Assembly (NCBI GenBank): GCA_015179125.1
Contig: WHVA01000212.1
Coordinates: 62,001 to 126,000, forward strand
Source of the DNA: Gautieria morchelliformis
Taxonomy: Eukaryota > Basidiomycota > Agaricomycetes > Gomphales > Gomphaceae
DNA length: 64,000 nt
Reading direction: 5' to 3'
In this document: positions 12,001-22,688 of the stretch, in pieces
Position numbering within the stretch: the first letter of the stretch is position 1
Layout: each line of letters starts with the position of its first letter
Translations under genes and position numbers: made by a program
The notes under the pieces: model-generated
What the model saw: the letters and a program-made list of their open reading frames with translations, nothing else
The model's database searches: none
What the model was told of the DNA's origin: nothing

Positions 12001-13231
12001 AAAGTGGCAGGAGCATTGGTTAGACCGAAAGGCATGACAACCCACTCGAAAGCACCGTAGCGGGTGCGGAAGGTGGTTTTCCACTCATCACCTTCACGGA
12101 TGCGGACAAGGTGATAAGCGTGCCGGAGGTCGATTTTGGTGTAGATCTTCACCCTGCAGGGAGTGTTGAGTAGGTCGGAAATGCGCAGAAGCGGATATTT
12201 GTCCTTTTTAGTGAGGGCATTGAGTCCGCGGAAATCGATGCAGAGGCGGAGAGATCCATCCTTCTTCTTGACGAAAAGGACCGGAGTGCCGTGCAGAGAC
12301 AGCAAAGGGCAGATGAAGCCGATGTTGAGATGTTCATCGACGAACTCGCGGAGAGTTTGGAGTTCACTTTGCGAAAGAGAGTAGATCGGTCCAAGGGGCG
12401 GAGATACCCCTTCTTCCAAATCTATCTTCAGATCGTAAGGTCGATGTTCAGCAGGTTTATCGGCTTTGGCCTTATTGAACATGTCTGGGAAGTCACGATA
12501 TTCTTCCGGAACTGAGCTCATGTTGACCGGAGCGGAAGTCGAGGCGGAACGAGCCTTGACTGAAGCCAAGTCGGAAAGGTGAAGCTGGAAAACGGTCGTG
12601 TCTTCTTGCCGTTGCAATACGTGGAAAGCGGTGGCGGAAACGAGCGCAATTCGAGGAGCTTCGAGGGACGGAGGTGCTAAAGCGGGACCGGAGTGAGGAA
12701 CTGAATCCACGAGCGGAGTTGCAGAAGAGGCTTGAGCCATCTTTGCGGACGACATCAGAATAGACGGAAGTTGATCCGGGGTACGGAACTGTATTTGACC
12801 CAATGCCCAGTTAATCGACAGATTATAGCGGGTGAGCCAATTGTGTCCTAGTACAACGGAACAGCTAGCATCTAGCGGAGTAACGTAAAATGTAACTTCA
12901 TGGTTGTCCCCAGTAGCAAAATGGATAGACAGGTCCATGACTTGGGAAATTGCCGTGTTGGATGACCCGTCGAAAAGGCGGAGCGGAATTGTCAGACTGT
13001 TGCGGGTCGGAAGTTTATGTTTCAAAACAAAGTCGGAATCGAGGAAACAATGAGTTGAACCGGAGTCGACCAATGCTGTAAACGGGGGTGCAGAAATGGT
13101 GTCAGTAGTGAGCGGAACAGAGAGGGAGTCGGAGGACGAAAGAGTGGATGCGTTGAGTTTAACCTCATTTGTCGCACAAATGGGGTCAACACAGCCCTCA
13201 GCTCGTGCGGAGGCCGGAGGACTGCTGACTA
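9035..13231 (-). pseudogene. pol: Gypsy-1 pol: protease, RT, RNase H, integrase, chromodomain
   Basis: Minus-strand polyprotein that would cleave Gag-Pol, copy element RNA into DNA and insert it. Protease: VDSGSTHCF (about 13072). RT: the catalytic LVYIDDILIY box (about 11940). RNase H begins [14 protein letters not shown] (about 11015). Integrase: an HHCC zinc module (HDHPLSGHQ and CKSCTTC) followed by [16 protein letters not shown] and the downstream Glu in a [14 protein letters not shown] block. The C-terminal chromodomain has [18 protein letters not shown] (about 9150), which marks it as a chromovirus. Breaks: a solo LTR between RT and RNase H (11124-11610), a 1-nt loss in RNase H near 10885, and a 1-nt loss just after integrase near 9465. 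Without the solo LTR the flanking codons rejoin in frame through GCCCC. The pol frame is entered from gag by a -1 shift. Confidence 0.92.
11119..11615 (-). repeat. Solo LTR of another family inside gypsy-1 pol
   Basis: Positions 11124-11610 (487 bp) start TGTTAGCAAC and end CACCCAACA on the plus strand. They are flanked by the 5-bp duplication GGGGC (11119-11123 and 11611-11615). Removing the insert and one GGGGC restores the expected pol reading (KGAP followed by WNFTPECRSAF). Inside are two copies of CTCAGTGAATTTATTGTCAC (11195 and 11305). The second forms a 13-bp-stem hairpin with CACTGAGAGAGG. No internal coding region is present, as expected after LTR-LTR recombination. Confidence 0.85.
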
Positions 13232-13240
13232 TTTTTTTGC
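13228..13240 (-). promoter_or_regulatory. Probable -1 ribosomal frameshift site between gag and pol of gypsy-1
   Basis: The last gag codons read GCA AAA AAA TAG on the minus strand, giving the canonical slippery heptamer A AAA AAA directly before the stop. Slipping back one base leads into an open frame (IVSSPPASAR...) that runs into the protease motif VDSGSTHCF. No other gag-to-pol route was found. A downstream RNA structure was not evaluated. Confidence 0.7.
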
Positions 13241-14644
13241 ATCCGTAGCAGGAGCCGCTTCGGATTTCTCTTCCATCTTCGCCGCACGGCCCTTGGCCTT
13301 AGCAGCGGAAGCGGAAGCTCGGGTGCAATCGCAAGCGACGTGACTGCCTTTGCCGCAGAAAAGGCAAAGGTTGTTTTCCATGCGACGCTGGCGTTCTACA
13401 GGGGTTAGTTTTCCGTCCTTCCCAAGTTTGTCGGAAAGGTCCGGAGTGATCTTCCGGGCGTTGGTGTTGGAACAAGAGGCCTGGTTATTGCGAGGGGTGG
13501 AGTTGTTGTTCCGGGTGCCGGAGTTGGAGCCGGAACTGTTGTTGTTGTTGTTGTTTCCGGAGTTGTTGTTTCCGGAATTAGTCTTCTTCTTGTCTTTGTC
13601 AGACTTCTTGTCGGAAGACTTGTCGTTCTTGCTCTGGGCGGAGGTTTCGCGAGCAATCTCGGAGTGTCTTTCCCAGTAGCGCGAATCAATGGATTGGGCT
13701 AAATTGCGAAGGTCGGTAAGGGTGGCGGGTTTTCCGACGTGGGCAATTTCATCCTTGATCCGGGATGGCAAGCCCATGTAAAACTGGCGTCGGAGTGCGG
13801 CTTCTCCCCATTGGACTCGAGAGAGCTGCTGGAATGTGACGATATATTTAGCTATCTTATGAGTGTCTTTCATACGAAGCTTATCGAGTTCATTTTCTGC
13901 GTCGGCTTCCATATCAAATGGTCCGAAGTTGCTGCGGAGTTCAGAAACGAAGTTGTGGTAATCGTCGGCCCAGTCGATGAGAGCGAACGGATCCATGAGG
14001 GCGGGTTCGAAGTAGTCGAGAGCCGTGCCTCGGAGATAGGAAAGGGCGTAATTGAGCTTTCGTTCGTCGTCGGGAAAGGCGTCGGGACGATCGCGGAAGT
14101 TGAGTTGAAGCTGGACCAGAAATGGCTGGAGCTTCTTGGGGTCGGAACCGTCAAACTGATCTGGTTCGCGGACCTTGGTCTTGGGGCGTGGTGGTGCTTG
14201 GGCCGGGCGCTGGAGTTGTCCGGCTAGCATGGCAATGGCTTGTGCAAGATCCAGAACTGGCATGGGCGGAACTGGGTTGGCGGGAATCTGAGGTGGGATT
14301 GGAGGTGGAGGACCGCCTGGGGGACCGCCGGGTGGGCCACTGTGAGGGCCGCCTGGAGGTGGTCCTGGTGGTGGTGGTGGTGGTGGAGCTGGGCGTTGGA
14401 ATGACGCTGCTGTTTGTTCGCCGCTGCTACTCGTCGATTTTCCGTCATAGTCGGGATTGTCGTCGGGATTAGCGTCGGGAACTTCTTCGAAGCATTGCGG
14501 AATAGCATCGGAGAGCTCATCGTCGGCACAAGAGCTGCCGGAGGGTTCCGCGTGCCTTGGTGCTGCGGATCTAAGACTGCCAAAATAAGAGAGAGCTTCA
14601 ACAGCTCCTGCTCAAGCTGAAGTAGCTGTGGTACGAGGAGGCAT
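13229..14644 (-). pseudogene. gag: Gypsy-1 gag
   Basis: Structural capsid/nucleocapsid protein of the element. From the internal ATG at 14263 the frame is 344 codons. It has a retrotransposon-type gag core (KLQPFLVQLQLNF, YLRGTALDYFEP), an Asn/Ser/Lys-rich low-complexity linker, and one zinc knuckle CLFCGKGSHVACDC (CX2CX4HX4C). The same frame extends upstream through a proline-rich stretch to an ATG at 14644, 34 nt inside the 5' LTR, but a TGA at codon 11 (14612-14614) interrupts it. Either that stop is an inactivating mutation or translation starts later. It ends at TAG 13229-13231 after an A7 run, where pol is entered by -1 frameshifting. Confidence 0.85.
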
Positions 14645-14677
14645 AGCGATAGTTATCGGGTGGGAATCAGATAATAC

Positions 14678-15332
14678 TGTTACGTATCGAGATTTCCGCT
14701 AAGTCGGAACTGGAAAGAACAGCAGCTTCAACTTGTAGGTTGTGCCCCCAATGAACTATTGTCCTAGGTATTTCTGAAATGAGTCGGAAGTCGGAATATA
14801 CTGAACTGAAGGTTTAGTCGGAACTTGAGGCGGAATTGAGGTGGAAGACGGAAGGCGGAGAGACGGAGGTCTTGCTAGACTCGCTGTGCTAAGAACAGGA
14901 GATGGAGCGAAGGAAATCAAGTATCGAAGGTGATTATCTGATTGCAGAATAACAGACATACATGACAGGCTTTTATACAAAGAGCTGAGACAACAGGTAA
15001 TGGGGTAGTACTAAGCAAATTCCAGGGGAAGCGGAAGTCAAGTAGACAATACGTGGGAACTAACTAATCGGGAACAATGGGACTACAAGGGGGGTTCAGG
15101 GTAAGGTAGAACAATGGCAAAGAACAAGGGGTCGGGAAAACATATCTGCCAACGAAACACAAGGAGGTCCGGACATATGGTCTTGATGAACGATGAAGCG
15201 GGTCCGGTGGGTCCAAGTAATTGAGTCGAAAGAACAAGGGAATAGAACAATGGATGAAATGTCGGAAATATAGGAGGGGTGGAAAGTGTTGCGGAACTGA
15301 AGGTTGGAAGTCGGAAATGAATGGTCGTAACA
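14678..15332 (-). repeat. Gypsy-1 5' LTR
   Basis: 655-bp LTR matching 5825-6479 end to end. On the minus strand it would contain the element's promoter. The gag ATG at 14644 lies 34 nt downstream of its end. The sequence following the LTR did not match a tRNA end that I recognise. Confidence 0.93.
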
Positions 15333-15477
15333 AGCAGTGCCTAAGAGGCTCGACAGCACCCAGGCACAGCATGCCAGCACCATGCATGGGAAGCTTAGAT
15401 AAGGCGCTTAATAATCAAATGAGTGATGCAAAGGGTGTTTTTCACCCTGCAGCCATGCTTCAGCGAGCCGAGCCAAG

Positions 15478-16650
15478 TGTCAAGATTGGTTTTTAGGCGT
15501 TAATATCGTGTATTAGTGAACACAGCAAATGCCCGAATAACTTGTGCGAATAAGTATGCCGTTCGGCGAATACATGAACTGATGAATGTTCACAAGATAG
15601 GAGGGTTGCCCGAACGGGGCTCGCCCTATCTACAGTCGTAGCGAAATGGCCCATGGCGCTTGACGATGTAACGTGCAAGGTATCACGGAAGGGCTGTCTA
15701 AGTTTCAACAATCCCTTCGCCGGCGAAGGTGCTCCTTCGGAGCCCTTCGCCAACAGCCCAGAAAATAGTTCGAAGGCTAAGGTAACGAAGATGAAGTATG
15801 AGAACTCACCAGTGATGCCTAAGTGCTCTGCTGGTCGAAGATAGAAATCTTCAAGAGAAGGCTTAAGACGATGATCACAGTGAGGTCAAGTCTGCACAAG
15901 ATGGACGACGTATGATAATTGAACTGGGGAATATACATGCGAATGTAAACTACTTATATCGAATGCTCGTAAGGTATCAGCGAATAGGAAAGAGGCCGTC
16001 ACGAGTCAGGGTTGGATAGGGGTGTGCAGTCATGATACAACATAGATGAAATAAACATACAATAGAATGAGAGAAGAGGGAGAACATGAAACGACGGAGA
16101 GTGAAGGTGGCGAAGACACCTGTATACAAAATCATGTCTTGGGGCCCGCATATACACTGCCCTGCACGGGTTCTTCATCTCCTGGGTTGATCCCACACGA
16201 CCTATGGGTAGGACGTTGTATGGGATCCTGCTTTGCTGGTCAAATAGGAGAAATTCCATGTATTTTCGAAATAGTGACCTTAAAATATAGCATACTGGTA
16301 TTGCTATCATTGGGGATGAACTATTTAAACTTCCTCTAATTTCCTACCATTTTTTCGCCATTTCTAATGAAGTCTTTGGCTCAAAACACTTCTATTCTGT
16401 TGCAGCAGAGTTATGAATCCACATGTATCCACAACTCTGCTTATTCAAACTCCGACGCGCGCGAGCCCGAACTCGAGCCTGTGGACACTTACGCACCCAC
16501 AAACTCTGTCCAACCTACCGGTTCGGACTCAGCACTCTGGAAATTGCAATTTATTCCCAAGCCTCCACAACACAGTTTGTGCAATACAAACTCTGCCCAA
16601 CCTATGCTACCATAGCAACAAGGCTATGCTAGGCTGTGCTGTGCCATAGC
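15478..16650 (+). repeat. Dispersed repeat, copy B, with an internal insertion
   Basis: 15478-15632 matches 780-625 in inverse orientation, and about 16260-16650 matches about 580-180. In copy A the two parts are about 130 bp apart, whereas here about 630 bp of unrelated DNA (15633 to about 16260) separates them. That insert carries several small frames but nothing recognisable. With copy A it flanks the gypsy-1 insertion as a large interrupted inverted repeat. The 15338-15477 flank contains no gene. Confidence 0.55.
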
Positions 16651-16699
16651 TACACTCACATTGGGTCCACAAGATACAACAGTCTCTTGATAGTTTAGC

Positions 16700-17841
16700 T
16701 AAGAATCCCCCATGGTCACATGACTATCACATGACCTCAAAAACAGCTCAAAGTCACCTGATCATCCACAGTCACCTGACAATCACCTGATCTCAAAGTC
16801 ACCTGATTATCTACAGTCACCTGACAATCACCTGACCTCAAAGTCACTTGATTATCTACGGTCACCTGACAATCACATGACACCATCACATGACCTCAAT
16901 CCAGCTTGAAGTCACATGACTTTCCTTCGTCACATGATAATCACATGAGCGTGGGAGTTTCTTACATACTCTTAGCTTTACTGTCACAGAGCTGTGACTT
17001 TAACCCAATATAGCAATAGAACCTTCCACAGCCTTCCAATAGTTTCCAAACCTTTCCTGAAGCTTGTCTAAGCTTCCACAAGGTTCTTCACAGTAGTAGA
17101 AGCCTCTACAAGGTTCCTAGCAGTAGTTACATAAGCTAGATAGATGCACTATAAATAGCCTGCAGTTTTAGCAGTGAATCAGCCAATACATCATCATCTA
17201 CTATCCACGTACCTCGTGTGACTTGCCAAGCTTGCACAGCTTACTAAGCTGCTAACCCCAGCTAGGGTTATTACACTTACTTAGTGTATTAATTCTCAGT
17301 TAAGTAGTTGCGTTTCTACTTAGCCACCCGGACTAACACTCCAGGTGAAATTCTGCAGAGTGAGTCTGACAATCGATTTCCTTGTCAATTAGCTCTCCAA
17401 TACCCGAGACGAACTGATCAGTGACTTTCCTGTTCAGTGACTTTCACAAGTCACTTCTTAAACCCTAGTCGCTCGTTTATTGCAGTGCATTGACATTAAT
17501 CGGGTCAGTCCACTTACAAACTCTCCTGTGAAGCCATTCCTATCCTTTTGGAATACTTGGACCCCAATAGTCGTCCTCGAACCTACAGACTTTTAGTTTA
17601 TTGTTCAGTGCTGCTAAGAAACGTATTGCCTTCCATCCGTATTAACTTGGACTAGTTTTTACGCGGATTGCAACCAAGGTACAAATATTAAATTATTTCC
17701 GGAGTTGTGCTGCAGCATTGTTTAATATTCTTTGAGTTTCGTATACGACACGTTCTGATAGACCAAAGTGTTAGCTCTGACACCAAAGTCTTGAAGGGTT
17801 CCAAAACAGACGTCCCACGAACGCACCCTGCTCATATGAAC
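16700..17841 (+). promoter_or_regulatory. LTR- or promoter-like region with a TCACnTGA array and TATA box
   Basis: From 16712 to 16955 the octamer TCACCTGA/TCACATGA (one TCACTTGA) occurs about 15 times, partly as a 45-bp tandem unit also containing CTCAAAG and TTATCTAC. These are E-box-like (CANNTG) cores. A good TATA box (CACTATAAATAGCC) follows at about 17148-17162. The 700 bp beyond it is pyrimidine-rich with no long frame, like the leader of an LTR element. No gag or pol follows, so it may be a solo LTR or a decayed element end. No target duplication was identified. Confidence 0.5.
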
Positions 17842-18360
17842 ACCAAAAGGGGGTTGGATCGAGAAGCTGATGGAGTTACTGACGAGCCATCATGCCGGAT
17901 ATGGATGTCGATCATGATTTGATGGTGTGGCTGCTGGCGAATGATGCGAGCAGCGAATGGCCGTTCAGCGAAATGCGAGGAAGGGCGAAAAGAGGTGACA
18001 TAGAGGAGGAGAGGTCGAGGTGGAGGGCGAAGCCGAGCGAACACTGGGGAGGAGTAGCGAAAGGGGAAATGGGGATAACAAGGTGCAGGAAATACACAGG
18101 TCATGACAATCCAATTATCAGAACACCATCGGAAGAGGGTCGAGCAGAGGAGGTGGTAGACCCAGTGATGACTGCCAAGTCAGTCCAAAGATGTCGATCG
18201 TGCGTTTGACGGTGTGGCTATGGTAATTGGCGCGAACAGTGAGAATCGGTTGCCGAACATGACAATGGCGATCAGAACAAACACAGAAATGGGGTGAGAA
18301 ATGACAGGACAGAGCACCTGAGTATGAGAAATACGCGTCATGACACCAAGCCAGAGCCAG
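17842..18360 (+). repeat. Two further copies of the repeat at 781-1060
   Basis: 17842-18112 is a diverged direct copy of 785-1052, starting AAAGGGGGTTGGATCGAGAAG and ending GGTCATGACAA. A more distant third copy follows at about 18133-18360 (CCAGTGATGAC ... CGTCATGACACC). Small frames on both strands are artefacts of the repeat. Confidence 0.55.
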
Positions 18361-18499
18361 GCCTGAGCCCAAGCTGTGACCAGGGCTTTTGAGCCCAAGC
18401 CAGGCCAGGAAAACACTATATGAGACTTACACACAAAGGGACAGTAAGAAGTTAAGGAAAGCGGTGAGGAATCGCCGTGGATGACATAATCTGTCCCAC

Positions 18500-18937
18500 G
18501 GCTTATCCCGGCTAGCACTGCAGGCATATAAAAGTTTTCTTGTCTGAAAAACTGTTGAAAAAACTGTAAAGATTTTCCAAGTATTTTTAGTGTTTTTTTT
18601 TTATGTAAAAAAAACTATATTAAAATTTTGTGTTTTTATTAGAATTTGTTGAGCAAGAAAATTGTAAACAAATTCAAAGTTTTTTTCAGGGTTTTTTATG
18701 CATTTCTTTGTGTTCTCACGAAGAAACTTATAAAAAGACATAAAAAAACCCCGCAAAAAAACTTTAAACTTTTTTACGATTTTCTTGCTCAACAAATTCT
18801 AACAAAAACACAAAATTTTGTTAAAGTTTTTTTACATTAAAAACACTAAAAAAAATTGGAATATCTTTACAGTTTTTTGAACAGTTTTTCAGACCAGAAA
18901 ATCTTTATATGCCTCCAGTGTAGCTGTCTTATAGCCG
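18500..18937. repeat. AT-rich foldback (long inverted repeat) of about 440 bp
   Basis: The left arm (about 18500-18715) and the right arm (about 18722-18937) are inverted repeats of one another with roughly 85% identity. Both outer ends read GGCATATAAA, then TCTGAAAAACTGTT and AAAAAACTGTAAAGAT toward the centre, which is near 18718. Almost no spacer separates the arms. It could be a foldback or MITE-like element, or a transcribed hairpin. The similar 64-codon Lys/Phe-rich frames on the two strands are a mirror-image artefact. Confidence 0.85.
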
Positions 18938-19409
18938 GCAGCGAGAGGTAGGTGCTGAGTTGGGGACTGTTGGTTGATGTTGGGCTGTGCAGGGAGCCAT
19001 CCAATGGATGGGGCAAATATCTGGTCAGGTGGGGATTGTTCTGTGGCATGTCGTAGAGTACTGTTGTATGTCAAGGTCTACCAAAAATGTCCAATGGTTA
19101 TCGAGCAGTACCAATGGGGCCCAGTCCATTGTAGCTTTTTCTGGCTTATCTCATTTTCACTGCATCCTGAAATATAACTAATATATTCCAAAGTGTTCTA
19201 CAGTATTCCAAATCACAATCGGTCAGACTCTCATTTTGCGGGATACAGGTGAATCGGATCGTTCCAATATTTACCTACAAATCCGGAAGTATCCCTGGGT
19301 GATTCTCACTGGCCTTCAGCGTCCAGATTGTCAAAGAGGTAGGCATCTACAATGTAAATAACCATTGCAACACCGTTGGGATATGATCAATTAAAATGAT
19401 TTATTCTAC
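18938..19409. other. Gene-free stretch downstream of the membrane protein gene
   Basis: Short frames only. It lies 3' of the minus-strand gene ending at 19410 and probably holds its 3' untranslated region. Nothing else can be supported. Confidence 0.4.
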
Positions 19410-21745
19410 TCAGGCTGCACGAAACGTCATGCCCAACACGCCGCCGTCTCTCTGCCTCTCAAGAGCAACCCTTAGATCACCGTCTTCCTCCCTTCCTTCA
19501 CCATCGACCAGCCGTTGGCTTCCCACAATGCTCTGTCTTCGTCTCCGCTCCAGCGTGTCTGTGTCTCCCGCCCACCTCCCCAAAGCGCTAACGGGCCCAA
19601 AAGCGTTCCGCACGACAAGCTCGTGGACAAGCGTCGAGGTGTCTGACAGCCTGATATGCGCAAGGCTCACATCCGGCACAAGAACCGGCGCGAGCTCGGT
19701 GGTCGGGTCAAGCCGCGAATTTCCCTTCGCAGCTTCCACAACATCTGCGCCTGAAGGTCCGCATTCCTTGGGCAGGAAGAGGCATGATATTCCGAGGAGA
19801 ACTATCATGAAGGCATAGGCGAAGTGCATGATTGCAAAGAGGTGGGCGGTTGTCAGGGGTATGGAGAGAGCGAGTTGTGACCTTGTGATGGTTGCGGGGA
19901 CTTGATCGAGCTGTATCACGCCTGCAGTCCATCCAAGATAGCGATTCGAGAGTGCCTGTGCCCAGGCGGTACCAAACTGCTGCGTGCTATTTCCGTAAGT
20001 GTTGCCGGCTGACGAGAGGTCCAGTTGGATTTGATCGTCAAGAAATCGTGATCCCCACTGATAATAGTTTGTGTCGTTGGTCCCTAAAAACATACCGCTG
20101 CCTGACACAGCCACGGCTGCTGAGGCGTTCGCGAGGGTAAAGGACGAGTTGTCGAGCGCTATACTGCCGTTACTGAGATTATACTGGGCGTCATAGACCG
20201 TTGTGTTGCAGACTGAGATGGAGCAGAGAATAAACGGCCGGTTTGGTATACCTGCGCCATCTGTTCAAGAGACTGCTTTAACACCAATACCAGTATATCA
20301 AGAGACCCGTCACCCACATGTCCACCAGTTGATAAACGGGGTTGAGAAGGAATAGTTCGTATTGTTATACTGTATATTACTATAGTCATTGAAGCAACCC
20401 CATTGAGCTGTTGTAAAAGGGTTTACACTCGCGGCGTTCGAAAGAGAGTATGGTGGTTTGGCTCCCGGCACAGTCAAATTACCTTTGTCAGTCAGAAACG
20501 ACTGCAGTCGCATCTGCCACGTCGTTACGTTGAAACCACCCGTCTTTGACATGAATTGATTCCGATCCGTGTCGCCCATATTGCTTGGAATACAGATACT
20601 GATTGTTTGAAGATTCACGGCACACCTCGGGCGATATACCTGGCATTCCGTAGCAGCGACGTAGGTATGCGCAGACAACTCGACTCCAGTATTACTCCCC
20701 AGAGATACAGGTCCAATGTATGCGATGCTCTTCGACCGGGCAGGATCTTCTGCTCCGTGTTCGTACACCCGAAACGATGCGGACTGGTTGAGACCCCCCA
20801 AGCTAGCTTCCTGCGTGCGGTTGATAACGTCGCATCTGTTGATTACCGTGTCGAGGCAATCGGCACGAATGGAGGCATTTGCGGGATATGTGGTTGTTGA
20901 TCCGTTGACAAAGAGAATCGTGGAAACGATCTGGTCGTGTAGTACGACGTCGACAATTTTGATTGCCCATGAAAAGGTGAGAATGATGGTGGCGCCGAGG
21001 ACGGCCATCGTTAGCAGAGGAGTGATTCTTGTCCGAGTGCGGAGAGAAGCGCGAGGTTGGAAGGCGACCTGTGGATCCTGCCAAGACCTCCAAAGATAAT
21101 AGGATAGAAAGCGAACGATGGAGATAGGTGAAACCAGCGAGACCAGCTCGAGGGTGAGGTGATACTGGAATGGAGTTGGAAGGTTGGCGGGACGCGAGTG
21201 TGAAGCCTTCAGCCACAAGTGCCCTAGTTGATACGCGAATAGGCACATGACGAGGGGGGAGATGACGCCGCTATAAAAGGGTTGGGTTATTGAAGCGAGG
21301 TCACTGACGTTTGCAGGACTTACATGAGGGAGCTTGCCACTGTGGACACCAAGAGCGGAGAAAAGTGTGTAGTTATAACCGAACGTTTACCGCCGATACT
21401 GGCACCTTCGTCTATGGGCCTCACATAAGTCCCATCCGGACGAAATATACCGTGGGGCGCTCCAAATCCAATCGAAATGTAAAACAGTGCACCCATCACC
21501 GCTGGCAAAAGGGCGCACGAGGTAAGAAGCATTACGGGTGCTGTAATAGTCTTCCGCTTGGCAAAAGAGGAAGGTGTTTTTGCCTACATTCATCGAATTG
21601 ATCAGGCGCGGTACTCAACAGGAGGATTCAATGATTGGACTACCTTGAGTTCTGTGGTCAAAGTAGGGAGCTCCTCAACCCCCCTTTGATCTGACGACTC
21701 GTCTGAGAGGTAGGCTGTAGAGACAGACTCCTTGGAGTCAACCAT
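19410..21745 (-). CDS. Multi-span membrane glycoprotein-like protein, function unknown (4 exons)
   Basis: Four exons on the minus strand join in frame: 21745-21644, 21583-21324, 21270-20318 and 20251-19410. The introns are 60, 53 and 66 nt with GT...AG ends. The product is 718 aa. Predicted hydrophobic spans: TAPVMLLTSCALLPAVMGAL; the stretch around PLLVSTVASSL, split by intron 2; TPLLTMAVLGATIILTFSWAI; and, near the C-terminus, HLFAIMHFAYAFMIVLLGI. Between spans 3 and 4 is a large, presumably extracytoplasmic domain rich in N-glycosylation sequons (NGS, NAS, NRT, NQS, NVT, NNT, NDT) with several cysteines. The C-terminal tail is charged. The architecture recalls uncharacterised fungal membrane proteins. 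I do not recognise a catalytic motif and assign no function. No frameshift or internal stop remains after splicing. Confidence 0.8.
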
Positions 21746-22688
21746 CCGCTAATCGGCGCAGCCATTCAGTTAAAAAAACCACCAGAATGCGATGAAAGGA
21801 CTGGAAGAACGCACAGGAAAGTGAAAGAGGGCTTCATTGAAACTACTGCCATACTCTCTCAGCGGGACTGTTTCGCTGTCCATGTCTGTTCAACAAATAG
21901 GGTGGTGTTTTATCCGCCGTGATTCCTAGACCCTTCCCAGAGACCGTACACTGCAACAGGAATTGGTCAGAGGCGTTAAAAGATGGTGTCTAAGGCAAAA
22001 GAGACACAAAGAGTCAGGCTTCTGTTAGCTCTTACTGAATTAACGGGAACGAGATACCACAGTGACATGAGGGTGATGGAATTAGTAGGGATTGTTGGCA
22101 CGTTGCTGAGTGAATCGAAATTTATTGACCTGCCACGGGGGTATGTTCCTGAAGTGAAATCGCGTCTCGTCTCGTACCAATTCAGGAATGAAGCGAGATC
22201 CCAAAGAACTCCTCATTACATCTAGGGCTAGAGCTTGCGGTGTATGTAGGCCTACGCTACTTAGACTGCAAACGGCTGTAATTCAAGTTAGCAGTGTCAT
22301 TTGCTGCTCACCAATCCACAGAATGTTATCCTGGGTGTAGGACGGATGGTGCATGTAGCGTCATAAACGAAAACGAGCCGGGATAGTCGCTGTCAAAGAA
22401 GAGGGCGTTGCCGTTCCAACATATGTATGTAGATCAGCAACCAGTTGCAAATTTGGACAAATTGGATCCCGGACCAAGGGTGCCAAAAGTGATGCGCTGA
22501 TGCGCCCTTGTGCTGAAACGACCCTATTTAGCAACGACGAACTTCTTGGCTTGGCGGCTTAGCCGGAATCGAGCCAAACCGGCGACAGCATTATGTGGAC
22601 TCAGAACGATTTCCTGGGCTCTGGAATTTGAGAGTACCATGCGCACGTGGGAACAAGCGCCAATAGGAGCCAATATTAATGTTTGCTA
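21746..22688. other. Intergenic, no gene seen
   Basis: Upstream (5') flank of the membrane protein gene. The plus-strand frame 21983-22225 has no supporting feature. The promoter of the minus-strand gene should lie just above 21745, but no clear TATA element stands out. Confidence 0.4.

Larger units (their letters stand above)
5820..15337 (-). mobile_element. Gypsy-1: full-length Ty3/gypsy chromovirus, degraded
   Basis: A complete LTR retrotransposon of 9508 bp (5825-15332) on the minus strand. It is bounded by 655-bp LTRs that start TGTTACG and end CGTAACA, and by the 5-bp target duplication AGCAG (5820-5824 and 15333-15337). Order on the minus strand: 5' LTR, gag, protease, reverse transcriptase, RNase H, integrase, chromodomain, an opposite-strand accessory gene, 3' LTR. 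By eye I count roughly 26 differences between the two LTRs, mostly transitions, so the insertion is not very recent. It is inactivated by a stop near the first gag ATG, frameshifts in RNase H and after integrase, and a solo LTR of another family inside pol. The same LTR family occurs as a solo LTR at 35708-36401. Confidence 0.93.

Noticed and set aside
14224..14601. Minus-strand ORF with a His-rich run
   Set aside because: It is an out-of-frame reading of the proline-rich N-terminal part of gypsy-1 gag.
18601..18840. Two similar Lys/Phe-rich ORFs on opposite strands
   Set aside because: They are mirror images produced by the long inverted repeat at 18500-18937.
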